Positions 17,703 through 25,822 of a stretch of DNA of 26,467 bases are shown here, one piece after another. Numbering within the stretch: position 1 is the stretch's first letter; each line of letters starts with the position of its first letter. A program made the position numbers and the translations under genes. Source of the stretch: Ignavibacteria bacterium (GTDB lineage: Bacteria; Bacteroidota; Ignavibacteria; Tepidaquicellales; Tepidaquicellaceae). The stretch spans positions 1 to 26,467 of the forward strand of contig JADJWZ010000031.1 of assembly GCA_016716125.1 (NCBI GenBank), written 5' to 3'. The notes beneath the pieces are model-generated. The model was given only the letters and a program-made list of their open reading frames with translations. It did not search any database and was not told the DNA's origin.

Positions 17703-18233
17703 TCACTCACCAAAAAACTCATCCCTCAGCAAAACATAAACAAGCAGATCATAATATTTTCCGCGGTTATACCAGATGCCTTTTGATGTTGATTCATAAT
17801 GATATCCCGCCTTTTCAGCGACGCGGACCGAGGGTTTGTTTTCAGGATGGATCATCAGACGGATGCGGTTTATCTTTGTCTTTTCGAAAAGATACTTTGT
17901 CATTAGCTGAACGGATTCTGTGGCTATGCCTTTGCCGCGGTTTTGTGTTCCGTAGATCTGATAGGAAAGTTCAATCTCATCCAGATATTTCAGCGTTCGG
18001 AAAAATTCAATATGACCTGCAATGTCTCCTGTGGAAGCGGCTGTAATTACCAGCATGCCCGAATCCTCTCCCCAGAATCCGCTCTCCGCAAACTGCTGTC
18101 GAAAAAGATTCTGACTCATCACACCCATTGGAAAATATACTCCCCTGTCTTCAATATCTGCATGCCGCTCCCACATTAGCGCAAGATCAGATTCAATAAT
18201 GGGACGGAGGATTATGTTATTACTTTTTAACAT
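17703..18233 (-). CDS. GNAT family N-acetyltransferase (RimJ/RimL-type)
   Basis: 176 residues with the GNAT fold of the RimJ/RimL/alanine-acetyltransferase-like type: LKSNNIILRPIIESDLALMWERH at the N-terminus, GDIAGHIEFFRT (beta4), EIELSYQIYGTQNRGKGIATESVQLMTKYLFEK as motif A with the acetyl-CoA pyrophosphate loop (Q-x-x-G-K-G-I-A), and INRIRLMIHPENKPSVRVAEKAGYHYES as motif B. It would transfer acetyl from acetyl-CoA to an amine on a protein or small molecule; the acceptor is unknown. It is intact. Its stop is next to repeat array A, so transcription may end in that array's hairpins. RimJ/RimL naming is by family only. Confidence 0.88.
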   Translation of the reverse strand: MLKSNNIILRPIIESDLALMWERHADIEDRGVYFPMGVMSQNLFRQQFAESGFWGEDSGMLVITAASTGDIAGHIEFFRTLKYLDEIELSYQIYGTQNRGKGIATESVQLMTKYLFEKTKINRIRLMIHPENKPSVRVAEKAGYHYESTSKGIWYNRGKYYDLLVYVLLRDEFFGE

Positions 18234-18346
18234 TGTGAATTTAATATGTATGATGAATTACTTTTTTTATTTCATATACATGTAAAAATCATTTAATACA
18301 TGTTATTAATTTCCCGCAAGGATAAGTGTTTGATTTAAGTTCAGAA

Positions 18347-19707
18347 TCATTTCAAAAGCATCATCCGTTTTGTATCAGTCAAACTCCCGTCTATATATAA
18401 TGAATAAAAATAAATACCGCTCGGCATATCATAGTCTGCTGCTGAAAGCTGATATCTGTAACTTCCTGCGCTTTTCATTTCATTCACAAGCGTTGTAACT
18501 TCATTGCCAAGTACATCTGAAATTTTTAAAGCAACAAATCCCTGCTTAAGAAGTCCAAACTCAATATTTGTTACGGGATTGAAAGGATTGGGAAAATTTT
18601 TTGAAAGAAAATATTTCTCCGGCGCTGAATTGTTAAGTCCGGCAACTGAAGTAAGCAGATCCCATACTTTATATATTCCTTTTTTAGTACAGACTATTAA
18701 CGTATCCCCCGAATCCGGATCCTTTACTAAACCAATTATCTGATTTGAATTAGGAAAGTTTATTCCGGACTTATTGAATGTCTGTCCATTATTCAGAGAA
18801 CGGTAAACACCGGAATTCGTCCCGATATAAATTATGGAATTATTATCCGGATCAGTTTCGATGCAGACAGAATTTATTCCCGAGATCCGGATCCAGTTCA
18901 GACCATTATCCGAAGATCTGTATACTCCGTTACTTCCGGCTCCGTATATTAAAGGAGTATTTGCAATAAAATGCATCTGATTAAATGACGGAATGCCGAG
19001 CGAAGAGAATGATGCGCCGCCGTTTGTGCTGATATGTATTCCTGATGCGGACGATGCAAATACATTAGAAGAATTAAACGGACTGACTTTTAATAAATTG
19101 GTTAAGGAATTTACATTTGAAATTATACTGAAGCTGATCCCGCGGTCAGTGCTTTTGTAAATATTATTTTCTGAACCTGAATAAATTATATCATTATCCG
19201 ACGGATCTATTTCTATTGCATTAATTTTCAGTCCCTGCAAAATAAAAGTATATGTGAGTCCTCCGTCATAACTTATTTTCGTAGATCTTATCGGCGTTAC
19301 AGTTTCCAACTAACCCTCCTCCTTCCCGTCTGCATATGTGATATTATAAAATTGGAATCCGAATTTGAAATGCTGACAATATCCACCGGTTCAGACCAGC
19401 AATTTTCCATAAACGGATCATTGCAGATCAGTCTTTCGAAAAAATTGTTATAAGGTTGGTAAAAATTATAATTATCGGTGTTAAGTATGTATGTATTTGC
19501 AGAATGTGAATCGATTAAACACGGCGCTCCCGCCGAATTGCTGCAGCTGAAAAAACACGTGACTTTTCGAATCGAATATAAATTCGTGACTTATAAATTT
19601 TTAATTTCTAAATAGTTGGTGTATAACGGCTGATAGGTCTGAGAGAATGAACTTACACCGTAAGAAAGGAGAAATATAATTAAGATTGCTTTTTTTAAAA
19701 TTTTCAT
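18347..19707 (-). CDS. Secreted BNR-repeat protein with T9SS type A sorting domain (frameshifted N-terminus)
   Basis: Reconstructed length is about 450 residues. The ATG at 19705-19707 opens a signal peptide (MKILKKAILIIFLLSYGVSSFSQ) and TYQPLYTNYLEI. The frame is lost near 19600, regained through CLIDSHSANTYIL and FFERLICNDPFMENCWSEPVDIVSI, and lost again near 19320. From there to the stop at 18347 the frame is clean: Asp-box hairpins SYDGGLTY, KSTDRGISF, STNGGASF, RSSDNGLNW and RSLNNGQTF, each after IIYxGT-like strands, then a T9SS sorting tail (SKNFPNPFNPVTN, KISDVLGNE, SGIYFYSLYIDGSLTDTKRM). It is the second such propeller protein in the window, on the opposite strand. It is exported; function unknown. 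The extent of the N-terminal part is an inference. Confidence 0.8.
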
Positions 19708-19924
19708 GATAAGTAATCTAATTAATGACAATCTTTTTCACTTCTTAATTACTCCGTAAATATGTTATCCGCAAAGTCGTGCCTTTCGGAAAAATATATA
19801 AATTATTTTTACTTAACAAAGAATTATTTTTTTCCGCATCTGTCTCCGCCGTCGATAATTTGAAATTGGAATCTTTATAAATTTACCGACGAAGGAAAAA
19901 AACTTTGGATAGACAGAGCTGTAA

Positions 19925-21116
19925 CTATTCAATATAAAACACCGGTCTCAATTCCTCAATCTTATAAAGCGCTGATGCAAAGAAATCCGGCTTGGAAATC
20001 GGTTCAAGCAAATCCTTTACTACCAAATTTTTTGAACACTCAAGCGCTACTTCAAAAACTTCCTGAATGAAATTATTTGTCGGCTGCCAGTTGGTCTGTA
20101 AACTGAAACCGTATGATGCCCAGATACAAAGCTTTTTGAATATTCTTAAGCTTTTCCTCCATTGACAGCGCACCGCTGCTGTGAGCATTATCAGCCAGAT
20201 CAATTGATTTGATTTCAAATGTCCTGAAGTCAGTAATGTTCTTTGCATTTTCTGCAAGTTCTTTAATGTACAGCTCCTTGTAACTTTGCCATTTGACCTC
20301 ATCAAATGACGGATTTTCCGGCTCTAATTTTTTCAGAAGATCATAAAGTTTTATAGATTTATCCTGCATGTTCCAGTTGCTTGAGCACATGCCCTCTAAT
20401 TCAAACAACAGATTACTAATATTTAAATGTTTATCCACCAGTGTCAAAAGGTATTTTAAATATCCAAGTATAAGCGAGTAATGATTAGTCAGAAGTCTGA
20501 TATTAGAATGCAGATTGACGGGAATATAATCATCTAAAAAAATATCCAGTCCCTTAATTCCATAATGATCACTTTGTTTGCTTCGTGTTTTGATAAGATC
20601 CTCAATACTATCATGAAGAAAAGCAGTAGTGCAGTAATCACTTTGCCCGGCATCATCAAATTTCAGAGTGTATACAATTCCTCCTGTCCTTGAGGGATGA
20701 ACAGCAGAAGGAATGCCGCACCTTCTTTTCAGTTTGGTATTCTTATACAGCTGCAGAATATTTTTCACATTTTCTGAATAAATACCATATATTGGTTCCA
20801 GATCTTCAATGTCAGGAACCTGACCGGTGAGAATCTTTGAGTGGTAATTCGCAAAATTCAGATTTTTTTCCAGCGAATATCTTGCATCGGAAATTACAGA
20901 TGTTGTTTCAAAATGCTTCCTTATAATTATTTGTTTCTTCGGATAATTTTGAAAATAATTTTCAATCTGTAAAATAATTACTGAAGTCAGGCTGCCGTAC
21001 AATCCTGTCAGTAAATTTAAATTCGGAATTTCCCGCCTTAGAATGGAATTTAAAATTTCTAAAGCAATTTCATATTTCTTATCTTTAATATTTGTTTTGG
21101 GGTAATCAGTACTCAT
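19925..21116 (-). CDS. RelA/SpoT-type HD domain protein, possible alarmone hydrolase (one frameshift)
   Basis: About 397 residues after correcting a shift near 20110. I chose the ATG at 21114-21116 because AAGGAGAG lies 6 nt before it, one of the few clear Shine-Dalgarno sites here. The core aligns by eye with the RSH hydrolase domain: RRCGIPSAVHPSRTGGIVYTLKFDDAGQSDYCTTAFLHDSIEDL has the RRSGxPxxxHP, T-x-A-x-LHDxxED pattern, and IKSIDLADNAHS matches KLADRLHNM. Candidate metal/nucleotide ligands (numbered from the codon at 21140): Arg139, His148, His176, Asp177, Glu180, Asp181, Asp317. The Asn after the last His is Ser here. There is no RelA synthetase, TGS or ACT domain, so it would be a stand-alone hydrolase with helical flanks of unknown role. 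Function is inferred; (p)ppGpp or another nucleotide could be the substrate. Confidence 0.6.
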
Positions 21117-21508
21117 TATAAACTCTCCTTTCAAAAGCATTTATAAATGATGAATCATTATAGCACTATATATACAAATATTCAAGCAATCTTTTAAAAA
21201 TAAATCTGTCCGCCGGCATTGATATCTAAAAAAAATTCATAAAGTAATAAATAATTTGTATAAAATTTAAATTCAAAGATATTTATATTTTTTCCTGTAA
21301 CACGCCCCCGAACTGCCCTAAACTTTGAAAAAAGTGGGAGAGAAAGTTATTAAAATTATTTTTTCTTTCATTAATATAAATTGTTTCGGACGGATGTGCT
21401 CTTGTATTTAAATAGCTTATCTGATAAATATTACTTTATATTTCGTTCAAACTTTTTTAATACCACTTATGACATAAAAAAATATTGTAAACCTTTCGTT
21501 TATATTAT
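21117..21508. other. Intergenic region upstream of the HD-domain gene
   Basis: 392 bp between the cyclase-TPR stop and the HD-domain start. It is very AT-rich with one G/C patch (CACGCCCCCGAACTGCCC, about 21302-21319). It should hold the HD gene's promoter, but I recognise no promoter, terminator or repeat. The ribosome binding site of the HD gene (AAGGAGAG on the minus strand, 21123-21130) lies at its edge. Confidence 0.45.
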
Positions 21509-23426
21509 TTAAGTTTCCAGCAAATTCAATTTCTCCTTTATTACTTTATACCTCGGATCATCTGCCGGCACTTTAAAGTTTGGGTGATCGATAAGAATCG
21601 CTACAGGTCCCATCCTTTTTCAACGCATTGAAATAAATGATGAAATGCTTTGTCCGTTTCCCAACGAGATCCATATCATTGCCAGATCCGCGTCCACAAC
21701 TACTCCCGGTTCTTCCGCCTGCCACTGCTCGATCTTGCGAATGCATTCCAGAGCTTTTTCCCTTTCACCTAATTTAGCATAAGCGCAGGCCATTGGCGCA
21801 AGACCTTTTAACGGATGTTTTACTGAACGGTGAACTTCTTCAAAAATTTCCAACGCCTTCTTCCAGTCTCCTTTTGCGCCGATGCACCATCCTTTTAACT
21901 CCATCGCAATGCGCATTTGCGGATGCATATCCAGAAGTGATTCCGCTTGCTTCAGTGCATCATCCGTCCTTCCCGTGATCATGTAAGCATCAGTGAGCGC
22001 TTTGTTAACTATCGGAGAAAGCGGATCCGCCTTCAGAGCTTTTTTCATTATATCAACAGCTTCATTCTTTCTCCCTGTGATCCGGTAATAAAAAGAAAGC
22101 AGCTGATGAGCGTCGAAGACGGGATTCAGCTCTATGGCTTTGGATAATGACTCAAACGCTTCTTTCCATTTCCAGTCGTAAAGTAAATAAGCTGAACCTT
22201 TAGCAGTATATCCTTCAGATAGTGAACCGTCAAGATGAATTGCTTTATCACTGTACTTATGCACAACAGCAAACGCTTCACCCGGCTGCATTTGTCCGGT
22301 TGCTCCGAGAAATGCATAAGCCTGCGCAGCCATAGTCATAGCTTGCGCATAAGCCGGCTCAAGCGCTATTGCATTTTCAAAAAATTCAATCGCCTTCTTA
22401 ACATTTTTCGGAGTTATTTTATTATAGAAATGTAAGCCCTTAAGATAAAGAGTATAAGCATCGAGATTTTGTGTCGGCGCTTTAAGAATTTTTTCCTCAT
22501 GCTCTTTCGCAGAAAGATTTACCCTGCACTTATTAACTATTATACTGCTGATCTCATCCTGCACTTCAAATATATCAGTAATGTCACGGTCAAAATTTTC
22601 ACTCCAGACATGATAACCGTCAGATGTATTTATTAGCTGCGCCGTAATGCGCACGCGGTTCCCGGCTTTACGGACGCTGCCTTCCAAAATCCTGTCTACA
22701 TTAAGCTGTATGCCGATCTCACGTATGTCAGAATTTTTCCTTTAAATGCAAATGCCAGTTCTTGATGTTACCTGCAGACCGTCTACTTTAGTAAATGCAT
22801 TCAAGTTCTTTCCGTAATACCGTCGCTGAAATATTCATTTTCCGGATCTGCGCTCATGTTAACAAATGGGAGAACTGCAAGACGGTTGAAAGGTTGTTTG
22901 GTTTTTCCTTTAAGTTCTTCACGCGCAGGTACGACAAGTCCATTATTATCCATCGCAAATATCCTGACCGGCTTTAATACATTCTTCAGTTCAAAATAAC
23001 CCATTTCCCGCGCTGAAATGTTTTCCTGATTTTTGATCTCATCATACACTTTTTCTGAAATAAAAACGGAACCGGGAACGGCGAGTGATTCGATCCTTGA
23101 TGCAAGGTTAACGCCGTCGCCGAAAATTGATTCATCTTCTATTGAAATATCTCCGGTGTGAATTCCAATCCGACATCTACCTTTGGTTCCTGCTGTAATG
23201 TCTGCTGAATTTTCCTGCGCAGTTGACACCGTCAATAGCGCTGTTGAGAAAATACTCAATGCGCCGTCGCCATAATACTGCAGAATTTTTCCGCTGTAAT
23301 CAGAAACAGTATTTTCCAGAACTTCTTCGGCGGCGGCGCTTTCTCTCGCCTGACTGTTCGTTCTGCTGCATGAGTGCAGTATATCCTGTCATGTCGGAAA
23401 ACATTATTGCCGCAAAGCTGACGCAT
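21509..23426 (-). CDS. Class III nucleotide cyclase with C-terminal TPR repeats (frameshifted)
   Basis: Reconstructed length is about 640 residues. The N-terminus, recovered across frames, reads MRQLSAIMFSDMTGYTALMQQNEQ-like (ATG at 23424-23426) and carries the first metal Asp. QYYGDGALSIFST gives the second, then IGIHTGDISIEDESIFGDGVNLASRIES with the conserved Asn and Arg. ELKNVLKPVRIFAMDN closes the cyclase domain. FNRLAVLPFVNMSADPENEYFSDGITE starts the TolB-like linker common in cyclase-TPR proteins, followed by LEGSVRKAGNRVRITAQLI and at least six TPRs from about 22470. The end is DHPNFKVPADDPRYKVIKEKLNLLET, past a shift near 21620, with the stop at 21509-21511. The breaks near 23410, 23300, 22790, 22740 and 21620 look like sequence errors. 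It would make cAMP or cGMP in the cytosol; no transmembrane helix is seen. Confidence 0.82.
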
Positions 23427-23570
23427 AGGTAGTTTACTAAAGAATTAAGTTATTTACTGTTGTATCTTTTATCTGCTTAAAATTTATTCGCTGCATATTT
23501 GCAGCTGATTATTGAATGCAAAGATAACATATCACAGTAAATAAATATATTCATTCCTGTTCTATATATC

Positions 23571-23835
23571 TTACGCTCGTTCCCAAACTCCGTTTGGGAA
23601 CGCACTTGAATTTGAAACTCCGTTTCTATCTGTACTCATCTATGCTCGTTCACATGCCCTGTTACGCTCGTTCCCAAACTCCGTTTGGGAATGCACTTGA
23701 GTATGAAACTCCGTTTCTATCTGTACTCATCTATGCTGTCACATGACCCATTACGCTCGTTCCCAAACTCCGTTTGGGAACGCACTTGAATTTGAAACTC
23801 CGTTTCTATCTAACCTCATTTATGCTGTTATGTGC
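23571..23835. repeat. 89-91-bp tandem palindromic repeat array B (REP-like)
   Basis: Same unit as array A. Copies begin TTACGCTCGTTCCC at 23571, 23662 and 23751 (periods 91 and 89). Each has the CGTTCCCAAAC-TCC-GTTTGGGAACG palindrome, GCACTTGA, the short GAAACTCCGTTTC palindrome and a TATCTGTACTCATCTATG tail. Copy 2 has one mismatch (GGGAATG). It lies between the divergent cyclase and response-regulator genes, in their shared upstream region. Confidence 0.88.
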
Positions 23836-23882
23836 AAAGTGAAAAAACAAGTGTAAATTTAAACAGAGTTTAACAGACAATT

Positions 23883-23912
23883 GCGTTCCCAAACGGAGTT
23901 TGGGAACGAGCG
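23883..23912. repeat. Inverted copy of the REP-like palindrome
   Basis: GCGTTCCCAAACGGAGTTTG followed by GGAACGAGCG is the reverse complement of the array B unit head. It is a single copy facing array B about 50 bp away, so array B and this copy form a larger inverted arrangement. The rest of 23427-24044 is AT-rich with no gene. Promoters for the two divergent genes should be here. Confidence 0.85.
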
Positions 23913-24044
23913 GAATAAATCAATTTTAAAAAAATATTTGAGCTGTGGTTGTGATCCATTTTCGCTTTTAGAATCTATATTTTAAATCACCTACAAATTA
24001 TATATTTTTCTAAATAATTTTATTCAGAAAAATACTTACGACTG

Positions 24045-25377
24045 ATGAATCACACGGAGTCTGTTCTGATCATTGATGATGAACCGCAATTGATGCAGCT
24101 GTATTCAAAATTTCTTTCACTGGAAGGCTTTGATGTTGAAAGCGCTTCAGGTTATGAAGGTCTGGATCTGATAAAGGAAAAGCATTTCTCACTCGTAATA
24201 ACTGACATGAAACTTCCTGACATCAGCGGTTTACAGGTCCTGGAAAAAATTAAAAATGAATTCCCCGATACGGAGTTATTGTATTAACCGCTTACGAAAC
24301 ATATTACGACGGAGTAGCCGCTATAAAATCCGGAGCTTTTGATTATATCACAAGGGTGATATTGATGAAGATGATTTTATACTTAAAGTTAAAAAGGCTG
24401 CCGATAAAGCTTCATTGAAAGAGCAGATAAAAAACCTGCGCGAAAAGGTAGGGTCTAAATTCAGTTTTTCAAAAATTCTCGGAAATTCAAAACTCCTTCT
24501 CGATGCAGTATCTTTAGGGGAAAGTTGCAGCCACTGATAATACTGTATTCTTCTTGGCGAGACCGAACAGGCAAGGAACTTTTCGCGCTGGCAATTCATA
24601 ATTCGGTCTGCGAAAAAGATAAAAACTTTAGTAGCAATATCCGAGCGCGATTCCTAAGGATCTTCAGGAATCAAATTATTCGGTTATGTAAAAGGCGCTT
24701 TCCCAGGCGCAGTATCTGATAAGAAAGGTCTCTTTGAGGAAGCAAATAGCAGCACCATTTTCTGATGAGATCGGAGATGTGTCCCTTGATACACAGGCGA
24801 AACTTCTCAGAGTGCTTGAGACAAATACAATTCCAAAGTCGAGATACTAAAACAAAAATATTAACGTAAGAATAATTTCTGCAACCAATAAGGATCTCGA
24901 ATCCGAAATTGAAAAAATTTCAAGTGACCTCTTCTGAGTTTGAATGGTTTTACAATTAAATTACCTTCTTTAAATGAGAGAGCTGAAGACATACCCGTTC
25001 TTGCTAATGAGTTCATCAGATCTTATTCAGTCAAATCAAAGAAAAATATCCCGCAGGTGACTGATGAATTTATGACTAAACTCATCCATTACAAATGGAA
25101 GGGAAATATCCGCGAACTGAAGAACATCATTGAAAGAGCTATCATTATTTCGGAATCAGATACACTCACACCGGATTATTTACCGCAGGAATTTTTCAGC
25201 GGCATTAGCGAAAATCAAAGTCTTAATTCAAAAGATCTTACTTTGGAAGAGCTTGAAAAAGATCACATTTTAAAAACCCTTTCCGAAACAGATCATAATA
25301 AAACCCTGACAGCAAAAAAACTCGGGATCAGTTCTGTTACTCTTTACAGAAAACTTAAAGAATACGGCGTTGACTGA
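24045..25377 (+). CDS. NtrC-family sigma-54-dependent response regulator (frameshifted)
   Basis: About 444 residues after correction, normal for the family. The receiver domain has MNHTESVLIIDDEPQLM (Asp11, Asp12), phospho-acceptor Asp54 in VITDMKLPD, then LTAYETYYDGVAAIKSGAFDYI after a shift near 24280. The AAA+ domain has ILGNSKLLLDAV, a broken Walker A (LGET-TGKEL, one base missing near 24560), FGYVKGAFPGAVSDKKGLFEEA near 24680-24745 and DEIGDVSLDTQAKLLRVLETN. The end is LPSLNERAEDIPVLANEFI, YKWKGNIRELKNIIERA and a Fis-type helix-turn-helix (KTLTAKKLGISSVTLYRKLKEYGV). The sigma-54 contact loop reads GAFPGA instead of GAFTGA. Breaks also occur near 24355, 24520, 24640, 24765, 24835 and 24925. 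It faces the kdp genes; a partner kinase is not in the window. Confidence 0.88.
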
Positions 25378-25476
25378 AAAAACCTTACTTCCATCGCAGT
25401 ATTAAATAACAACTCCTGTTTTTCATTAATAACTTTTTACTCTCTTAAATTTTACCCATCAATTCTTTTTAACTCC

Positions 25477-25552
25477 CCATTACATTTAAAATATCCATTA
25501 CTTTTTAAACAACCATACATTTTAGAAATAACCATTACATTTTGAAATGTCC
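25477..25552 (+). promoter_or_regulatory. Four tandem 18-19-bp direct repeats, candidate activator-binding sites
   Basis: Units beginning CCATTACATTTA, CCATTACTTTTT, CCATACATTTTAG and CCATTACATTTTG start at 25477, 25495, 25513 and 25532, with a closing CC at 25551-25552. Consensus is CCATTACATTTT-A-AAAT. Unit 4 is close to an internal dyad (ACATTTTGAAATGT). They lie about 45-120 bp upstream of the -24-like GG, a usual place for enhancer sites of NtrC-type activators. Binding by the adjacent regulator is inferred. Confidence 0.6.
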
Positions 25553-25596
25553 AGGATATTTAATCTCAATTCCGCAACGGTTTTAATCATAATCAG

Positions 25597-25612
25597 CGGC
25601 ACGGAAAATGTC
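25597..25612 (+). promoter_or_regulatory. Candidate sigma-54 (-24/-12) promoter for the kdp operon
   Basis: CGGCACGGAAAATGTC compares with the sigma-54 consensus TGGCACG-N4-TTGC. The GG at 25598-25599 and the G at 25610 keep the strict 10-nt spacing, and the -12 position reads GT, not GC. The start codon of the first small reading frame is 26 bp downstream. Confidence 0.5.
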
Positions 25613-25644
25613 CATTTGTAAATTAAAACTTTACAAAATGGATA
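25611..25644. repeat. Inverted repeat spanning the first start codon of the kdp transcript
   Basis: TCCATTTGTAAA (25611-25622) and TTTACAAAATGGA (25632-25644) are complementary with one bulge and a loop of about 9 nt. The ATG at 25638-25640 is inside the right arm, so a hairpin in the mRNA would cover the start codon. It could equally be an operator over the transcription start. Confidence 0.45.
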
Positions 25645-25730
25645 TCACAACACTTTTATTAATGATATTGACCGGCACAATATTCTTCTATCTGTATTTT
25701 AAGATCACAGACATAATTGAAAAAATTTAA
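25638..25730 (+). CDS. Small membrane peptide upstream of kdpF (30 residues)
   Basis: MDITTLLLMILTGTIFFYLY is followed by FKITDIIEKI: one hydrophobic helix with a short amphipathic tail. It lies 9 bp before kdpF in the same direction, between the -24/-12-like element and kdpF. It has no strong ribosome binding site, as is usual in this lineage. It might be an extra small subunit or a leader peptide of the potassium-uptake operon. I recognise no family, and a chance open frame cannot be excluded. Confidence 0.4.
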   Translation: MDITTLLLMILTGTIFFYLYFKITDIIEKI

Positions 25731-25739
25731 ATCTATAAA

Positions 25740-25817
25740 ATGATAATCTTATTTCTGATATGTATAGCTCTGTTTATCTTTCTCTTTTATACATTAATTA
25801 AACCTGAAAAATTTTAA
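25740..25817 (+). CDS. kdpF: K+-transporting ATPase small subunit KdpF
   Basis: 25 residues: MIILFLICIALFIFLFYTLI, then KPEKF. One transmembrane helix ending in Y-x-L-I-x-P-E-K-F is the KdpF pattern (compare YALLRPEKF-type ends), and it lies 5 bp before kdpA. KdpF stabilises the KdpABC potassium pump in the inner membrane. Length matches the family, which is usually 25-30 residues. Confidence 0.75.
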   Translation: MIILFLICIALFIFLFYTLIKPEKF

Positions 25818-25822
25818 CCGCT

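Larger units (their letters stand above)
25378..25637. other. Regulatory intergenic region between the sigma-54 regulator and the kdp genes
   Basis: 260 bp with no gene of its own. It holds four 18-19-bp direct repeats (25477-25552), a -24/-12-like element (25597-25612) and the left arm of an inverted repeat ending at the first start codon, each listed separately. The first 95 bp are plain AT-rich sequence without a clear terminator hairpin. Confidence 0.7.

Noticed and set aside
19870..20070. Plus-strand open frame (FTDEGKKLWIDRAVTIQ...) opposite the end of the HD-domain gene
   Set aside because: It is antisense to the continuing C-terminal frame of the HD protein, has no start and no recognised family; likely a shadow frame.
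8791..23426. Functional cAMP circuit linking the class III cyclase with the Crp/Fnr regulator
   Set aside because: The regulator lacks the Arg used for cAMP binding and the genes are far apart; co-occurrence alone is not evidence.
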